64,000 nt of DNA, taken from Pseudo-nitzschia pungens. Its lineage: Eukaryota; Bacillariophyta; Bacillariophyceae; Bacillariales; Bacillariaceae. The translations under genes and the position numbers were made by a program. Below are positions 9,054 to 19,366 of the stretch, one piece after another. The notes beneath the pieces are model-generated. The model saw only the letters and a program-made list of their open reading frames with translations. It was not told where the DNA came from and did no database searches. The DNA lies in assembly GCA_037355855.1 (NCBI GenBank), contig CM074760.1, positions 4,022,501-4,086,500 of the forward strand, given 5' to 3'. Each line of letters opens with the position of its first letter. Positions within the stretch are counted from its first letter, which is position 1.

Positions 9054-10511
9054 ATGGTGCATCGTCTATTGATCTACTTCAAGAGAAAGAACAGGTTGGG
9101 CACGAAAAGGAAAATGGAAGAACAACCTGATTATGGTGATTATGGTGATAAAAATGACAATGTGAATGCTGTGGCGATGAAAGGTAGTAGTAGTAAAATT
9201 TCACGAGGAAAAAAAAACTCTACAGAAATCGAAGAAGATCACGTTTCTTCAACAAATGGAATTGATACTTCACAAAGTGACTATCAATTTTTGATTCGCA
9301 ACCTTGCTTCAAAACAAGAATACATTCCTGCACGGTATCTTCCGAACAATGAACCAAGTCCAATATCGACGCCAACGAAAAGACGAAATCTCAAATATAC
9401 CTATGGCCCTCATCACTACCACACACCTCCCTATTCAAACAGAAAAACAGACGCGAAAAAATATAACAGTATTGAGCCCAAATTTTTTCGAAGTAATATC
9501 ACTGGCATGAAAGTAGTGGTGGCAGAAAACCAATGTCAATTACTGCGAGATGAATGCATCTTGGACATTTGTCAAGGAAGAAACCTTTCATCATCATCCA
9601 TAGGAGGCCTCGAACAAAATCAAGATATCCAACGTTTACACGAACGCACTGGTTCTAATGTGTTGGAAAGAAATCCTAAGACCATTGAAATGCGAGTCCC
9701 ATCGACGGACCACGGAATAGGTAGGACCGATTTGACTTCAACTTCTAATCGTATCAAAAAACCCTTACACACGTTGAAAAGTAATGGAAACGATTGCGAT
9801 TCTCACACGTGGAAGAGATACCGAAGTCGTAGAAAAGAAGATGGAGAGGCACTATCGCGGTCGCACTCCTCCGTTCGACAAATTCATTCCGTCAACCCAC
9901 AGAACAACAAAAACCCAAAAGTGTCATTGAGAAAAATGAGAGAAGATGATTATCACATGCAAAGAATCACACCAGACGCTGTGGCGATAAAGTCACTTGT
10001 CACCGGTTCCTCAGTATCACCGAATCACACAAATTTTCACCAGCTCGAACGAGGTGGATTGTTGTCTACTGTCTTATATGATACCGAAGACGAAGGCGTG
10101 TTGACTGATTATCAATGTGAGCTCAGGAAACACCTAGAGATATTCGAGGCCAGTGCTGCTGATGTGAGAGTGAGTACGAGTACTTCTCCAGGGAGATGTG
10201 GAAAAATTGTGCAGGGACAAATTGGTGTTCGTTGTATTCATTGTGCCAAGAGCGGTCCGCTGGCCGGAGGTGCTAAGGGAGCAGTCAATTTCTCCCGAAC
10301 AATTGAGGGCATTTATCAGGTTGCCCAAAACATCGCGAAAGCTCATTTATGTGGCAATTGTTGCAATATTCCAAATGAAGAAAAGCATCATCTTGACAAA
10401 CTACGTCAGGAATCTCGTCGGGCGAAAGGTGGAAAGGATTATTGGGGTCGATCTATTCGTAGATTAGGCGTCGCTTCTTGTCAGGGTAGGCTCGTCCGTA
10501 ATGTTCCATAG
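9054..10511 (+). CDS. Hypothetical protein with diatom-type C-terminal cysteine domain
   Basis: A single-exon, 485-aa frame from the first ATG at 9054; an upstream in-frame GTG at 9036 is not a likely start in a eukaryote. The N-terminal two thirds is low-complexity, polar and basic. The C-terminal ~120 residues carry a conserved-looking block: GQIGVRCIHC, then AKGAVNFSRTIEGIYQVAQ, AHLCGNCCNIP and a closing GGKDYWGRSIRRLGV. I recognise this as a recurring domain of unknown function in diatom predicted proteins. The paired CxxC and C-x2-CC cysteines suggest a metal-binding fold, by inference only. Codon use is unbiased and AT-rich, unlike the element at 1-7.6 kb, consistent with a host gene. 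Confidence 0.75.
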   Translation: MVHRLLIYFKRKNRLGTKRKMEEQPDYGDYGDKNDNVNAVAMKGSSSKISRGKKNSTEIEEDHVSSTNGIDTSQSDYQFLIRNLASKQEYIPARYLPNNEPSPISTPTKRRNLKYTYGPHHYHTPPYSNRKTDAKKYNSIEPKFFRSNITGMKVVVAENQCQLLRDECILDICQGRNLSSSSIGGLEQNQDIQRLHERTGSNVLERNPKTIEMRVPSTDHGIGRTDLTSTSNRIKKPLHTLKSNGNDCDSHTWKRYRSRRKEDGEALSRSHSSVRQIHSVNPQNNKNPKVSLRKMREDDYHMQRITPDAVAIKSLVTGSSVSPNHTNFHQLERGGLLSTVLYDTEDEGVLTDYQCELRKHLEIFEASAADVRVSTSTSPGRCGKIVQGQIGVRCIHCAKSGPLAGGAKGAVNFSRTIEGIYQVAQNIAKAHLCGNCCNIPNEEKHHLDKLRQESRRAKGGKDYWGRSIRRLGVASCQGRLVRNVP

Positions 10512-10881
10512 AATCCACACTAGAAGGATGATAAGTCGCAAGGTGAACACCAATTGAATTGTTGTTATTAACTGTTTTTTGTTTTGTTGGTGGTGATGTT
10601 TTCGTACCATATCTTTCCCCCCTCCAGTCTGCTGTGACTTAAGCAAGGAGAAAACATTTTTGTACAATGTTCCCAGAAGCAGTGGCAGTTTGAGTGTTTG
10701 ATTACTCATCTTCCTTAGTTACTATAGACATGGCACAACATAAATGTATTCAATCAGTGATACAAAAGAAACTTAGATTGGGTCTGACTCATCTCCTATG
10801 ATTTGACTTTATCAACCTATGTGTGGGGCTACTACCACTGTCAAGGAGAGAAAACTAAAAATCAAAAGTTCTTATCCCTTA
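10512..10881. other. Intergenic, nothing recognised
   Basis: AT-rich non-coding DNA between the hypothetical gene and the Gypsy remnant. No repeat, RNA gene or ORF is supported. Confidence 0.5.
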
Positions 10882-11490
10882 TGTCATACCTGGGTCTGCT
10901 AGTGATTAGAATAGAATTGATATGCAAATTGTGAGCTCTATCAATTAGTCTATTGCTACTAGTTTTAACCGTCTCTATGATGGCAATTCCAGAGACTTGC
11001 CAATTTGCAGTCCTGGGGGGACTCTTGACTCATTACTGATTCTGGTGCATGGAATGCTCCTCCATGGTACAGTTGATGTCGATCTGATTTCACGTAATCC
11101 CTGCAACAATGACACGCCTAATATTAACAGGGTTGGTTGCAAAGGGAGCAGTTTCAATAGTAACAGTACCATTGTCATGGGTCTTCACCACTTGGTAAGG
11201 TCATCCCTGCTGTGGGAAAGAGACTTTTGGTTATATGCCCTATCTTTTCAGAGTGACATAGCCTCTTTCACTAAGGACATGAGGGATTCTCTTTTGGTTC
11301 TCCCCGGTGTTACTCTTCCAGATGCTACTTAGCTTCTGGGCTGGGATCATTTCCCAATACACTGGGAAGTTCACCAGCATGAAGATGTCTCTCCCAAACA
11401 CCAATTGGGCTGAAGAATAGCCATGGGTAGTGGGAATGCTACTGGGCATGCCACTGGAGATAGACCAGCAGTAGTTCTTTAGACCAGTAG
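10882..11490 (-). pseudogene. Degenerate 3' end of a Gypsy element (integrase tail, PPT and 3' LTR)
   Basis: On the minus strand, 11490 to about 11063 matches the C-terminal integrase region of the intact Gypsy pol at 17-25.7 kb (SAQLVFGRDIFM, ENQKRIPHV, GYVTLKR) with many substitutions and frame breaks. It is followed by a polypurine-like CCATGGAGGAGC and, from about 11062 to 10882, a diverged copy of that element's 189-bp LTR (shared ATAGAGCTCACAATTTGCATA word, ending in GGTATGACA). This is an old relative of the young Gypsy, truncated at its 5' side. Nothing is recognised between 11491 and 11759. Confidence 0.75.
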
Positions 11491-11759
11491 TTGTTAGGGC
11501 GCGCATCTGAGGTAGAGATCCTGACCATAGCCTTGGGCCCAGCACCTCTTTAACACAACCCCCCCACAGCAACACTGACTCGCTACTGTCTAGTAGGTAT
11601 TGTTCTTACATGTAGACAGTTAGAAGACAAATATGAAAATTAATAGATGGATATTGCTCCCCAACAGTAATAACTCTGTGGTTTAATACATACAATGATA
11701 ATAACAGTAGCAGATGGGTTGGTGGCAGACAGTGAGTCTACAGTGCACTGATTTTTGCT

Positions 11760-12168
11760 CGTCAGTTATAAAAGAGATAGCAAAACAGTGAACAGCAGCA
11801 GCAACAACAGCACATTGTATACTGGCAAATAGTGAGACTACAGAAGATACTGTTCAAGTGCTATTGCATATGCTCAGATACTACAGGATACTCCTCTAGA
11901 GGTACAATGGAATCGATCATATAGGAGGGCATGATGGTGTTTTATTTTAGAAAGAGTGAGCTGAGCACTGAAGTGCTGAGCTCTACCGGATCTAACAGAG
12001 ACTTAACTTGCTGTCTCTTGCAATATCCTGTCAGCACTGTAACACTGTAGACTTGTACAGAGTAGCGCAAGGAGTAGCATACTGCATGTTGAGTCTTTCA
12101 GTTGTGGTCTGCTTGCTCGCTTGCAAACTGTTTGCACTAAATGCAGGGTAGGGTATCTGGTTTTAGTA
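11760..12168 (+). repeat. Left arm of long imperfect terminal inverted repeat
   Basis: This segment is an imperfect reverse complement of 27745-28215. Shared words include CTGGCAAATAGTGAGAC followed by GATAC(T/A)GTTCAA, GCATAT, CTCTAGAGGTAC and, at the inner end, GGGTATCTGGT with TAGTA. Homology is interrupted by small indels, so the pair is old. The arms bound a ~16.5-kb interval that is about 5.7 kb once the nested insertion at 15612-26352 is removed. Confidence 0.7.
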
Positions 12169-12207
12169 AGTATTGTGCGTGTTAACTATACCTCATGGTA
12201 GTTGAAT

Positions 12208-12551
12208 CAGTAGTAGGGTATTCATTAGGGTATTCATTAGGGTATTCAGTAGGGTATTCAGTAGGGTATTCAGTAGCGTGTTCCGTAGCGTATTCAGTAC
12301 CATATTCAGTAGCGAATTCAGTAGCGTATTCAGTAGCGTATTCAGTAGCGTATTCAGTAGCGTATTCAGTAGCGTATTCAGTAGCGTATTCAGTAGCGTA
12401 TTCAGTAGCGTATTCAGTAGCGTATTCAGTAGCGTATTCAGTAGCGTATTCAGTAGCGTATTCAGTAGCGTATTCAGTAGCGTATTCAGTAGCGTATTCA
12501 GTAGCGTATTCAGTAGCGTATTCAGTAGCGTATTCAGTAACGTATTCAGTA
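12208..12551. repeat. 12-bp minisatellite
   Basis: About 28 tandem copies of GTATTCAGTAGC; the first few units are GTATTCAGTAGG/GTATTCATTAGG and the last are degenerate, while the middle is nearly perfect. Long open frames in several frames (SVAY repeats, LLNT repeats on the other strand) are products of the 12-nt period, not genes. Confidence 0.95.
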
Positions 12552-12621
12552 GCAACCTTAACACTGTAGCACTACTATGCTACAGTGTGCTAGCAGCGCT
12601 GTGCCCGGGTTTCTGTAACTG

Positions 12622-12790
12622 GTACAATAATAATAATATATGTATTTAAATAACTTTATCCACCAAAGGTAGAACTAAATTACTCAGTCTGTAACCAGAC
12701 TTTAACGTCGCCCCCATCAGAGAGTCAGGACCCCAAGTGGTAGAACGACAAATTTTCAAACAAACCTTGAACAACAAGCAGGGAAAGCGA
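12622..12790 (-). repeat. LINE 3'-end fragment (minus orientation)
   Basis: Matches the reverse complement of the giant LINE's 3' end: an AAT-rich tail, CCACCAAAGGTAG, ACTCAGTCTGTAACCAGACT and a CGTCGCC...GTCAGGACCCCAAGTGGTAGAACGAC block. Homology fades after about 12790. A ~36-bp direct repeat containing GCAAAAGCCCAAACAAGAAC follows at about 12806 and 12882. Confidence 0.8.
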
Positions 12791-12939
12791 GGCAAAATTG
12801 TACAAGCAAAAGCCCAAACAAGAACCCTGAAGAATTGCTTGACAACTGATTTGTATGAGAAAGAAGACTGCCCACATATGAGCAAAAGCCCAAACAAGAA
12901 CCCCAAAAAATTGCTCACCAAGATCTCAATGTACGCTGC

Positions 12940-15589
12940 TTTCACTGAAAGAACAACGGGGACAAATATTTATATTTTGTCCTTGCACTGAAAGCGCTTG
13001 ATGAATTGCAGTATTGCAAGGTATTGATAGAGAAGGATCGACAGCCACAGATCGATAGCCAGGAATTAACAGCATGGGATCGATAGAGAGGAATCGATAG
13101 CAACAAGTAGCAATGGATTGATAGCAACGGATCAATAGCAACAAATGTTCCAAAACGAAGAGGTTGATATATACCCATCCCTGTGGCGCAACCGGCTGTG
13201 GCAATTTTGGATAGTGGCAATTGGCAGCATACTTTGCAGCAGACGTCATACAGGAGGATTCACAGCAGACACTAGTTGCAAAGATCCAAAGCAGACGCGA
13301 GACACGAGACGCTAGACGCAATTCGCAGCAGACGATAGACGCGATCTGCAGCAGACGCCAGATGCTAGATGCGAAAGTCTTGCCAGATTGATTAAAGTCT
13401 CTTGCCCTGAAGAACAGCGGGGACAATGTGGTTTATTCCTGTCCTTGCAGCGAAAGAGCAGCTGCAGCAAAAGCGCAGTAGCGGCAGCAGCAGCAGCAGC
13501 AAGAGGACAACATCAATGCCCTGACAGGAGAGAAGCCTACAGCAGCTAGAAAAATTGGCTGGAGCAAGCGGACAAGACCAGAGGAAAGGGACAAGCAAGG
13601 GGACATGCTAGAGGAAGGGAACAAGCACAGCTTGGACCCGCAACGCACTGGCATTAGACAGGGCGCGTTGAACCGAAGACAATCCAATGTATGTACACAT
13701 CTCATGACCCACATGGATAGAGGATTACGATGTGGTAGATACAACAAAAAAGATACAATGAAAAGGATACAACGGATAGTGCAGGAACACAATCAAGAAG
13801 ACAAGCAAGCATCTACCGCTTCAGACAGCAGGGACAGAATGGCGTGGTACTCCTGTCTTCATGGTGGATGCCAACGCTAGTGTTGTAGTGCTGAGATCGG
13901 TGGGGATTTGGCCTGTTATGGCATTCCCTGCTATGGACCTGCGATGGACCTGCTACGACATGCTCTGTTACGAGGGGACTTGGCCTGTTATGGCGTTCCC
14001 TGCTATGGACATGAGACCTGTGGGGACTCAGCCTGTTATGGCGTTCCCTGCTATGGACACAAGACCTGTGGGGATTTGGCCTGCTAATGGCATCCCCTGC
14101 TATGGATCTGCTGCAGTGATGAGACCTGTGGGAACTTGGCCTGTTATGGCATTCCCTGCTATGGATCTGCTACGATGTGCCCTGTTACGAGTGTAACCTA
14201 GCAAGTACAAGAACAGCGCGTCATACTGCCACAATGTGCCCTGTTACGAGTGTTATGAGTGTAACCTAGCAAGTACAAGAACAGCGCATCACAAGCACAT
14301 GCTGGACATGCTGGATTGCAGGAAGCAATGCCAACACGCCGGATTGCAGGAAGCAACCAAACTGCAGCCCTTCACAAGCAATGTACAGACAGTTGCACAA
14401 GAAGACATCCATCGTCTCAGACAGTGGGGACAGATTGGAGTGTCTGTCTTCACGATGAATACAAACAGCGCCGTATGACAGCGCAGCCAGGAGGTATAGT
14501 GCTGAGCATGACGAGTGGCCATTAGGCTTGGATGCCTGGCACGCAGAAGAACTGTGTGGCCTAAGCATGCAGTGGAGGCTACGAGCGTAGCTAGTATTTG
14601 AGCTATCTGATACATGTTGCAAGTGTATGCAAGGACCAACCCAAAACTAGTGGCGTCGTACTGCAGTGGCATGTTACAGTTGGCGTATAAAGTACAGCTG
14701 CGTGAGGTGATTCCTTGAAGACTCGTGGGGACAAAGTAGACGTCATCCAAGCCTTGCAAGAATCAAGCCTGTACATATGGCACTGTGCCTAGAATGCCAA
14801 GAACCAAGACAAGATGCTAGGATCGTGTCATGAGGACCTGCCCCGAAACTAGAAACTGTACCAGCACGAAGAGCATTGCACCCGCGAAATGACACGGAGA
14901 AAAGCAACAGTAAAGAGGCGATTCATTGAAGACTCATGGGGACAAAATACTAGATGTTATCTGAGCCCAAGCCTTGCAAGAATCAAGCCTGCACTTACCG
15001 AACTGTGCTTTACTGCCGCTGCAAACAAGCCAAGACCATCACAAGATGCAATTGAACTGAATGCTAACAGTGCTTTGCTTACGGGGACATACTGTCTCTG
15101 TTATAGTTTGCACGCTAGTAGGCTGGAACAATGGCAGCGCAACAGAGTTGCGCATATAAGCTCTTAGCCGATTTGTTGAAGACTCGCGGGGACAAAGTAG
15201 ATGTTACTACGAGCTTTGCAAGAATCAAGCATGCATGTCTGAAGCTGTAACGTGAGGAATGATGCTCTGGTTATGGGACATTCTGTTCATGTTACAGCAG
15301 ACCTCAGTATTGGGACTTCAAAGGAATGCATGACAGAGTGCGATGCCAATGTATAAAGCATTATGGCGTTGCTGACAGACAAGTAGTGGCAGGCAATCCT
15401 CCAGTTACGGGGACACGGTGTTCCCGTTACAGGCTGAATGTTACGAATGGAACCGCAACAGCGTTGCGCAGAACAGAAGCTTACAAGCGTCAAGGTTGCT
15501 ACAAGACGGCAGCCACTAGGATAGCGCATGGTGTATGCCTCGTGCAGACCTAGCAGTGCCTCAGGTACTTCAAATGACAAGGATCAAGC
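12940..15589. repeat. GGGGACA-hairpin repeat field, left part
   Basis: Non-coding, degenerate repeat DNA. A GGGGACA word recurs at least eleven times (for example 12958, 13419, 13831, 14427, 14727, 14938, 15081, 15188, 15409, 15604), often followed 10-25 nt later by TGTCC(C) or CTGTC and then a (G)TTACAG-like word, giving imperfect hairpins. Subrepeats lie inside: GGATCGATAG at 13030-13148, GCAGCAGACG at 13220-13370 and a ~57-bp unit with CCTGTTATGGC and TTCCCTGCTATGG at 13905-14175 (about five copies). ORFs here have no coding character. Confidence 0.6.
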
Positions 15590-15611
15590 GTATCTCTATG
15601 AATGGGGACAT
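15590..15611. repeat. Left 22-bp target-site duplication of the LINE derivative
   Basis: The 22 bases beginning GTATCTCTATGAATGGGGAC are repeated exactly at 26353-26374. They abut a LINE 3' tail on this side and a LINE 5' end on the other. Confidence 0.85.
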
Positions 15612-16282
15612 TATTAATATTAATATACTTATTTAAGTAGGAAAATCCACCGAAGGTGGTTAAAAGCTACTCAGTCTGTAACCAGACTTTATCGTCGCCT
15701 CAATCGAAGAGAGGTTAGGCCCCAAGTTGTAGAACGACGCGTCGCCTCAACCATGGGGGATTATGCCCCAGGTTGTAAGGACGACTATTTTGCAAACGAA
15801 CCTTGGTAAGAAACAGGGGAAAAATGAACCAGTCCAGAGCACAACAGACACTGCTGTTGCGAAGCGTACAAGAGACGGGTGACAAGAACGTGAAAGGGAA
15901 AGACGCAAGCAAAACTGTCCCTTGAATGCTGCTGTAAAGCATCAGTAATGCTAGTGGTCAGCTGACACAAGCAAAACCCTGACTAGATACATAGTATCTG
16001 TAATGCTAGTGGTCAGCGTACAAAAGCAAAACTCCTCTCTTAATGCTGGAGTGCAGCATCAGTAATGCGAGTAGTCATCCCCAAACACATTCCTTACCAC
16101 TGTATGGTACATAAAGTACAGAGCCTACTACCAAATTCGGAACAGCTGTCCTCCTGTTCGAACTTAGTAGTAGCCAGAAACACGTAGAGGCAGTGGAGCC
16201 TACTACCAAATTCAAATTCGTAACAGCTGGCCTTCTGTTCGAACTTGAACTTGCTCTCCTGCAGTAGCTTGGAAACAGGAGC

Positions 16283-17033
16283 TCTAAGTGATAACACTTA
16301 TGGACCATCAGGGCTGTAGGCTTGAAAACAGGTCTCGGCTGTACTGTGGATTGGAGGGGTATATGTTGGTGGTGGAGCGTTAAGTAACATGTACTTAGCA
16401 GCTTTGGGGCTTGGGTCAGAAAAACAGTAGGTCCATAATCGAAAACACTTATGGACTATCAGGGCAGTAGACTTGAAAACAGATGACAGTTGAAGTGTGC
16501 ATCTGAGAGGGTTATGTAGGTAGGAGAGCCTTAAGCAAGCTGTACTTAGCGGCTTTGGGGCTTGGGTAAGAAAACAGTAGGACCTTTAGCGAAAACACTT
16601 ATAGTCCAGCAGGGCAGTAGACTTGAAAACAGATGACAGTTGAAGAATGCATCTGAGAGGTATATGTAGGTAGGAGAGCCTTAAGCGAACTGTACTTAGT
16701 GGCTTTGGGGCTTGGGTCAGAAAACAGTAGGACCATCAGCGAAAACACTTATGGTCCATCAGGGCAGTAGACTTGAAAACAGATGACAGTTGAAGAATGC
16801 ATCTGAGAGGTATATGTAGGTAGGGGAGCCTTAAGCAAACTGTACTTAGTGGCTTTGGGGCTTGGGTAAAAAAATAGTGGGACCATATGCGAAACACTTA
16901 TGGTCCATCAGGGCAGTAGACTTGAAAACAGATGACATTTATACTGTACACCTGAGAGGGTTATGTAGGTGGTGGAGCCTTAAGTGAGCTGTACTTAGTG
17001 GCTTTGGGGCTTGGGTCAGAAAACAGTAGGACC
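16283..17033. repeat. ~150-bp tandem repeats inside the LINE derivative
   Basis: About five units, each with (G)AAAACACTTATGGnCC, AGGGCAGTAGACTTGAAAACAG, a TGAGAGG..TATGTAGG block and CTGTACTTAG(T/C)GGCTTTGGGG. Starts fall near 16286, 16440, 16590, 16741 and 16891. The last unit is cut by the Gypsy insertion and resumes at 25741. Confidence 0.85.
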
Positions 17034-17222
17034 TGCCGTGCACCAAAATACAGTCACGAGTACACACGGGACTGAATTAAGGATAAGGATAAAAACAATC
17101 GGCGAGTCGATAGAATCGCTGATTCGGAAGGCTCTTAGAACTGTAGCAAATAGACTAACCAATAGAGCTCACAATTTGCATATCACTACTATTCTAATCA
17201 CTAGTAGACCCGGGGTATGGCA
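17034..17222 (+). repeat. Gypsy 5' LTR
   Basis: 189 bp, starting TGCCGTGCAC and ending GGGGTATGGCA, identical by eye to 25547-25735. The base after it starts a perfect 14-nt palindrome, TGATTTTAAAATCA (17223-17236), where a primer-binding site is expected. I cannot match that to a tRNA 3' end. Confidence 0.93.
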
Positions 17223-17482
17223 TGATTTTAAAATCAAGCTGAGCGCTGAAGACCATGAGCAGAAACAACCAATCGATCGACCGAAGAGGGATCGACGCCG
17301 GAAACTGACAAAAATGGAGGCGCAGAGAAGCAAAGAACAGAAAGAAGGACATCTGGTGTCTGCAGCACTAAGGAATACCAACCCCGGCAACAGTTGGCTC
17401 CATTACAGGGAGCAACTGAAGCAACAGAGACACCTAAGGGCCTAAACAGGACCATGGTCGACAAAAGAAATAATCGAATAAA

Positions 17483-17929
17483 ATGAGTGTCGAAAAAGTG
17501 ACACATAATCCAGTGAGTGGACTAATTGGACCAACACTGAGTGGATGGACAGACCGAACAGGGGATGCCAACCACAACCGAAATATACGGATATCCGGAA
17601 AGGTATATAATGAATACCCAAACACCACCAATCCCACAGGAAACGGGAAGTGGGACCGGCCCGGTGATTGCTTAATAGGGAAGCAACGCCGGAGAACCAC
17701 GGGAATCGAATCCCACGAAATAAAAACAGAAGCAACTCCGGAGAACCACAGGATTCCCGGGAACCAAAGAGGGAAACAACTCCCACCACTGGACAAACCA
17801 GGGGGGGAATCAGTTATAACACGAGTTATCGCGAGAGCAGTGGAAATCCAGCAAGAAAAACTGGAGGAGCTGAGCAATCACTTTTGCTCAGTTTCAACAC
17901 AAACAGCAAAGATAACAGAAATAGTGTAA
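17483..17929 (+). CDS. Possible small leader ORF upstream of gag (doubtful)
   Basis: A 148-aa frame in the ~740-nt Gypsy leader, in the same frame as gag but separated by stops at 17927 and 17936. The composition is polar and charged, with no recognised domain. It could be an untranslated leader that happens to be open. The open frame at 17011-17445 crosses the LTR boundary and is not credited. Confidence 0.25.
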   Translation: MSVEKVTHNPVSGLIGPTLSGWTDRTGDANHNRNIRISGKVYNEYPNTTNPTGNGKWDRPGDCLIGKQRRRTTGIESHEIKTEATPENHRIPGNQRGKQLPPLDKPGGESVITRVIARAVEIQQEKLEELSNHFCSVSTQTAKITEIV

Positions 17930-17962
17930 CTAGATTAAATAGAACAACCGATTAACCCAACC

Positions 17963-19366
17963 ATGGCGTCTAAAGGAACCAAACAGAAACCCTTTCACTT
18001 TACACGAGAGGACTGGCCGGAAGATGCCACCACCGTGAAAATGAGTATCGACTCAGAAAAAGGAGGGGTAGCTTTCAGTGACTATCTGAAGGTACTGACC
18101 GGCACTGAAAGACCGGAACTCTTTATCATCTGGAAAAGAGACTTTGACCAGAAAATTGCTGGCAATGACAAACTCCAAGGAGACCAGAAACTGGACGTCC
18201 TCCAGAGGGTCCTCTCCAACGAGGCACTCTCTATCGTCCAAATGACTCTAGGCCGGTCCTACTATGCCGAACCAGGTCACAAGACACACAACAACAAACT
18301 GGTCCAAATGAGGATCCAGAAAGTCGCAATAACCGACCTAACCACAGAAGCTCCCGCTGACACGCCCAAGGAGCCGGTCGAAGGGAACTCCACCCAGAAA
18401 ACCGACAAAACCAAACCGACTGCCACGGCAAAATCGGATGAGGAAACAGAGCCCGAGGACCTCGGCGCTCCAATCCCCAAAAAGAAGGTACCCGATGCCC
18501 TCACAAAGTACTACAAATCAGAGGAGTACAAGAAGGATGTCATCGAGGAATGCATGTATGCCCTTAAACTGAAAGTTTTCGGCAATGACATGAACGGGAA
18601 ACGCTCCTACATCCTCCTCCGCCGCTTTATGCGGGGGATGCGAGTCGACATGAAACATGGCATCCGCGCCTGGGCCAATCGAATGGCCGAACTACAAAGC
18701 TATCTACCAGAATGCCTCTGGGAAAGTGGCGCCGCCACAGGAATGGCACCCTCCAGCTTCACTCACGACGAGATGAAGGAAATTCTGGACACCAGCATGA
18801 CCCACACCCAGAGGGACAAACTGGAACACATTGGATGGGACGTCTTTACCCATTCCTTCAACACCACGATCGACAAACTCGAAAACTTGGAAACCACCAT
18901 CCGAAACGAAGAAGAACTTCGCAAACGGATCACCGAACTGGAAAAACAAAACGGTGGCACCAAGAAGAACTCCAAGGCCACTTCTGGGGGAGGAAACAGC
19001 AAGTCTCCCAACAAAAAGAAGCGCCCAATGGACAACAATAAGCAACTTTGCAAAACCTGTGGCAAGACCCACGCCGGCAAATGCTGGAAACTAACCGGTG
19101 GCCCCTCCAAGAAGGGAAGGTTTGACCGGGAAACCCTCAACTTGCTCAAGGAGCACTTTGTGGCAAAAGAAGACTCAGATAACGAGCAGTACCCCAAACC
19201 CCACTGGGGAAGGAACCTATCGAACCACGAGTACTCCTACGTACTGGCCACGGCCCAAGCTGACCACGAAGTCTCCGATGACGAGATCGATATCTCTGAA
19301 CGAGAACTCAAAGAGTACAGAAGAAAGTACAGAAAGACCTTTAAAAAGAAAGGATCCCACAACTGA
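17963..19366 (+). CDS. gag: Gypsy Gag with zinc knuckle
   Basis: 467 aa from ATG in AACCATGGCG. The N-terminal half has a capsid-like region (FSDYLKVLTGTERPELFIIWKRDFD, then a helical KLKVFGNDMNGKRSYILLRR segment), a coiled-coil-like NLETTIRNEEELRKRITELEK stretch (~310-335) and a C-terminal knuckle CKTCGKTHAGKC (C-x2-C-x3-H-x3-C, ~364-375). It would package the element RNA. It ends in TGA at 19364-19366, directly followed by the pol ATG in the same frame, so Gag-Pol could arise by stop readthrough or by termination-reinitiation. Confidence 0.9.
   Translation: MASKGTKQKPFHFTREDWPEDATTVKMSIDSEKGGVAFSDYLKVLTGTERPELFIIWKRDFDQKIAGNDKLQGDQKLDVLQRVLSNEALSIVQMTLGRSYYAEPGHKTHNNKLVQMRIQKVAITDLTTEAPADTPKEPVEGNSTQKTDKTKPTATAKSDEETEPEDLGAPIPKKKVPDALTKYYKSEEYKKDVIEECMYALKLKVFGNDMNGKRSYILLRRFMRGMRVDMKHGIRAWANRMAELQSYLPECLWESGAATGMAPSSFTHDEMKEILDTSMTHTQRDKLEHIGWDVFTHSFNTTIDKLENLETTIRNEEELRKRITELEKQNGGTKKNSKATSGGGNSKSPNKKKRPMDNNKQLCKTCGKTHAGKCWKLTGGPSKKGRFDRETLNLLKEHFVAKEDSDNEQYPKPHWGRNLSNHEYSYVLATAQADHEVSDDEIDISERELKEYRRKYRKTFKKKGSHN

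Noticed and set aside
12193..12649. Open frames encoding SVAY, VFSS or LLNT repeats
   Set aside because: They are forced by the 12-bp minisatellite period; no start context or flanking coding sequence.
12800..16100. CRISPR-like or tRNA-like arrays among the GGGGACA repeats
   Set aside because: Units and spacers are irregular in length, no cloverleaf could be drawn, and the context is a eukaryotic transposon nest.
17011..17445. 144-aa open frame at the start of the Gypsy element
   Set aside because: It begins in host repeat, crosses the LTR boundary and ends in the leader; the LTR part recurs at the 3' LTR with no coding continuation.
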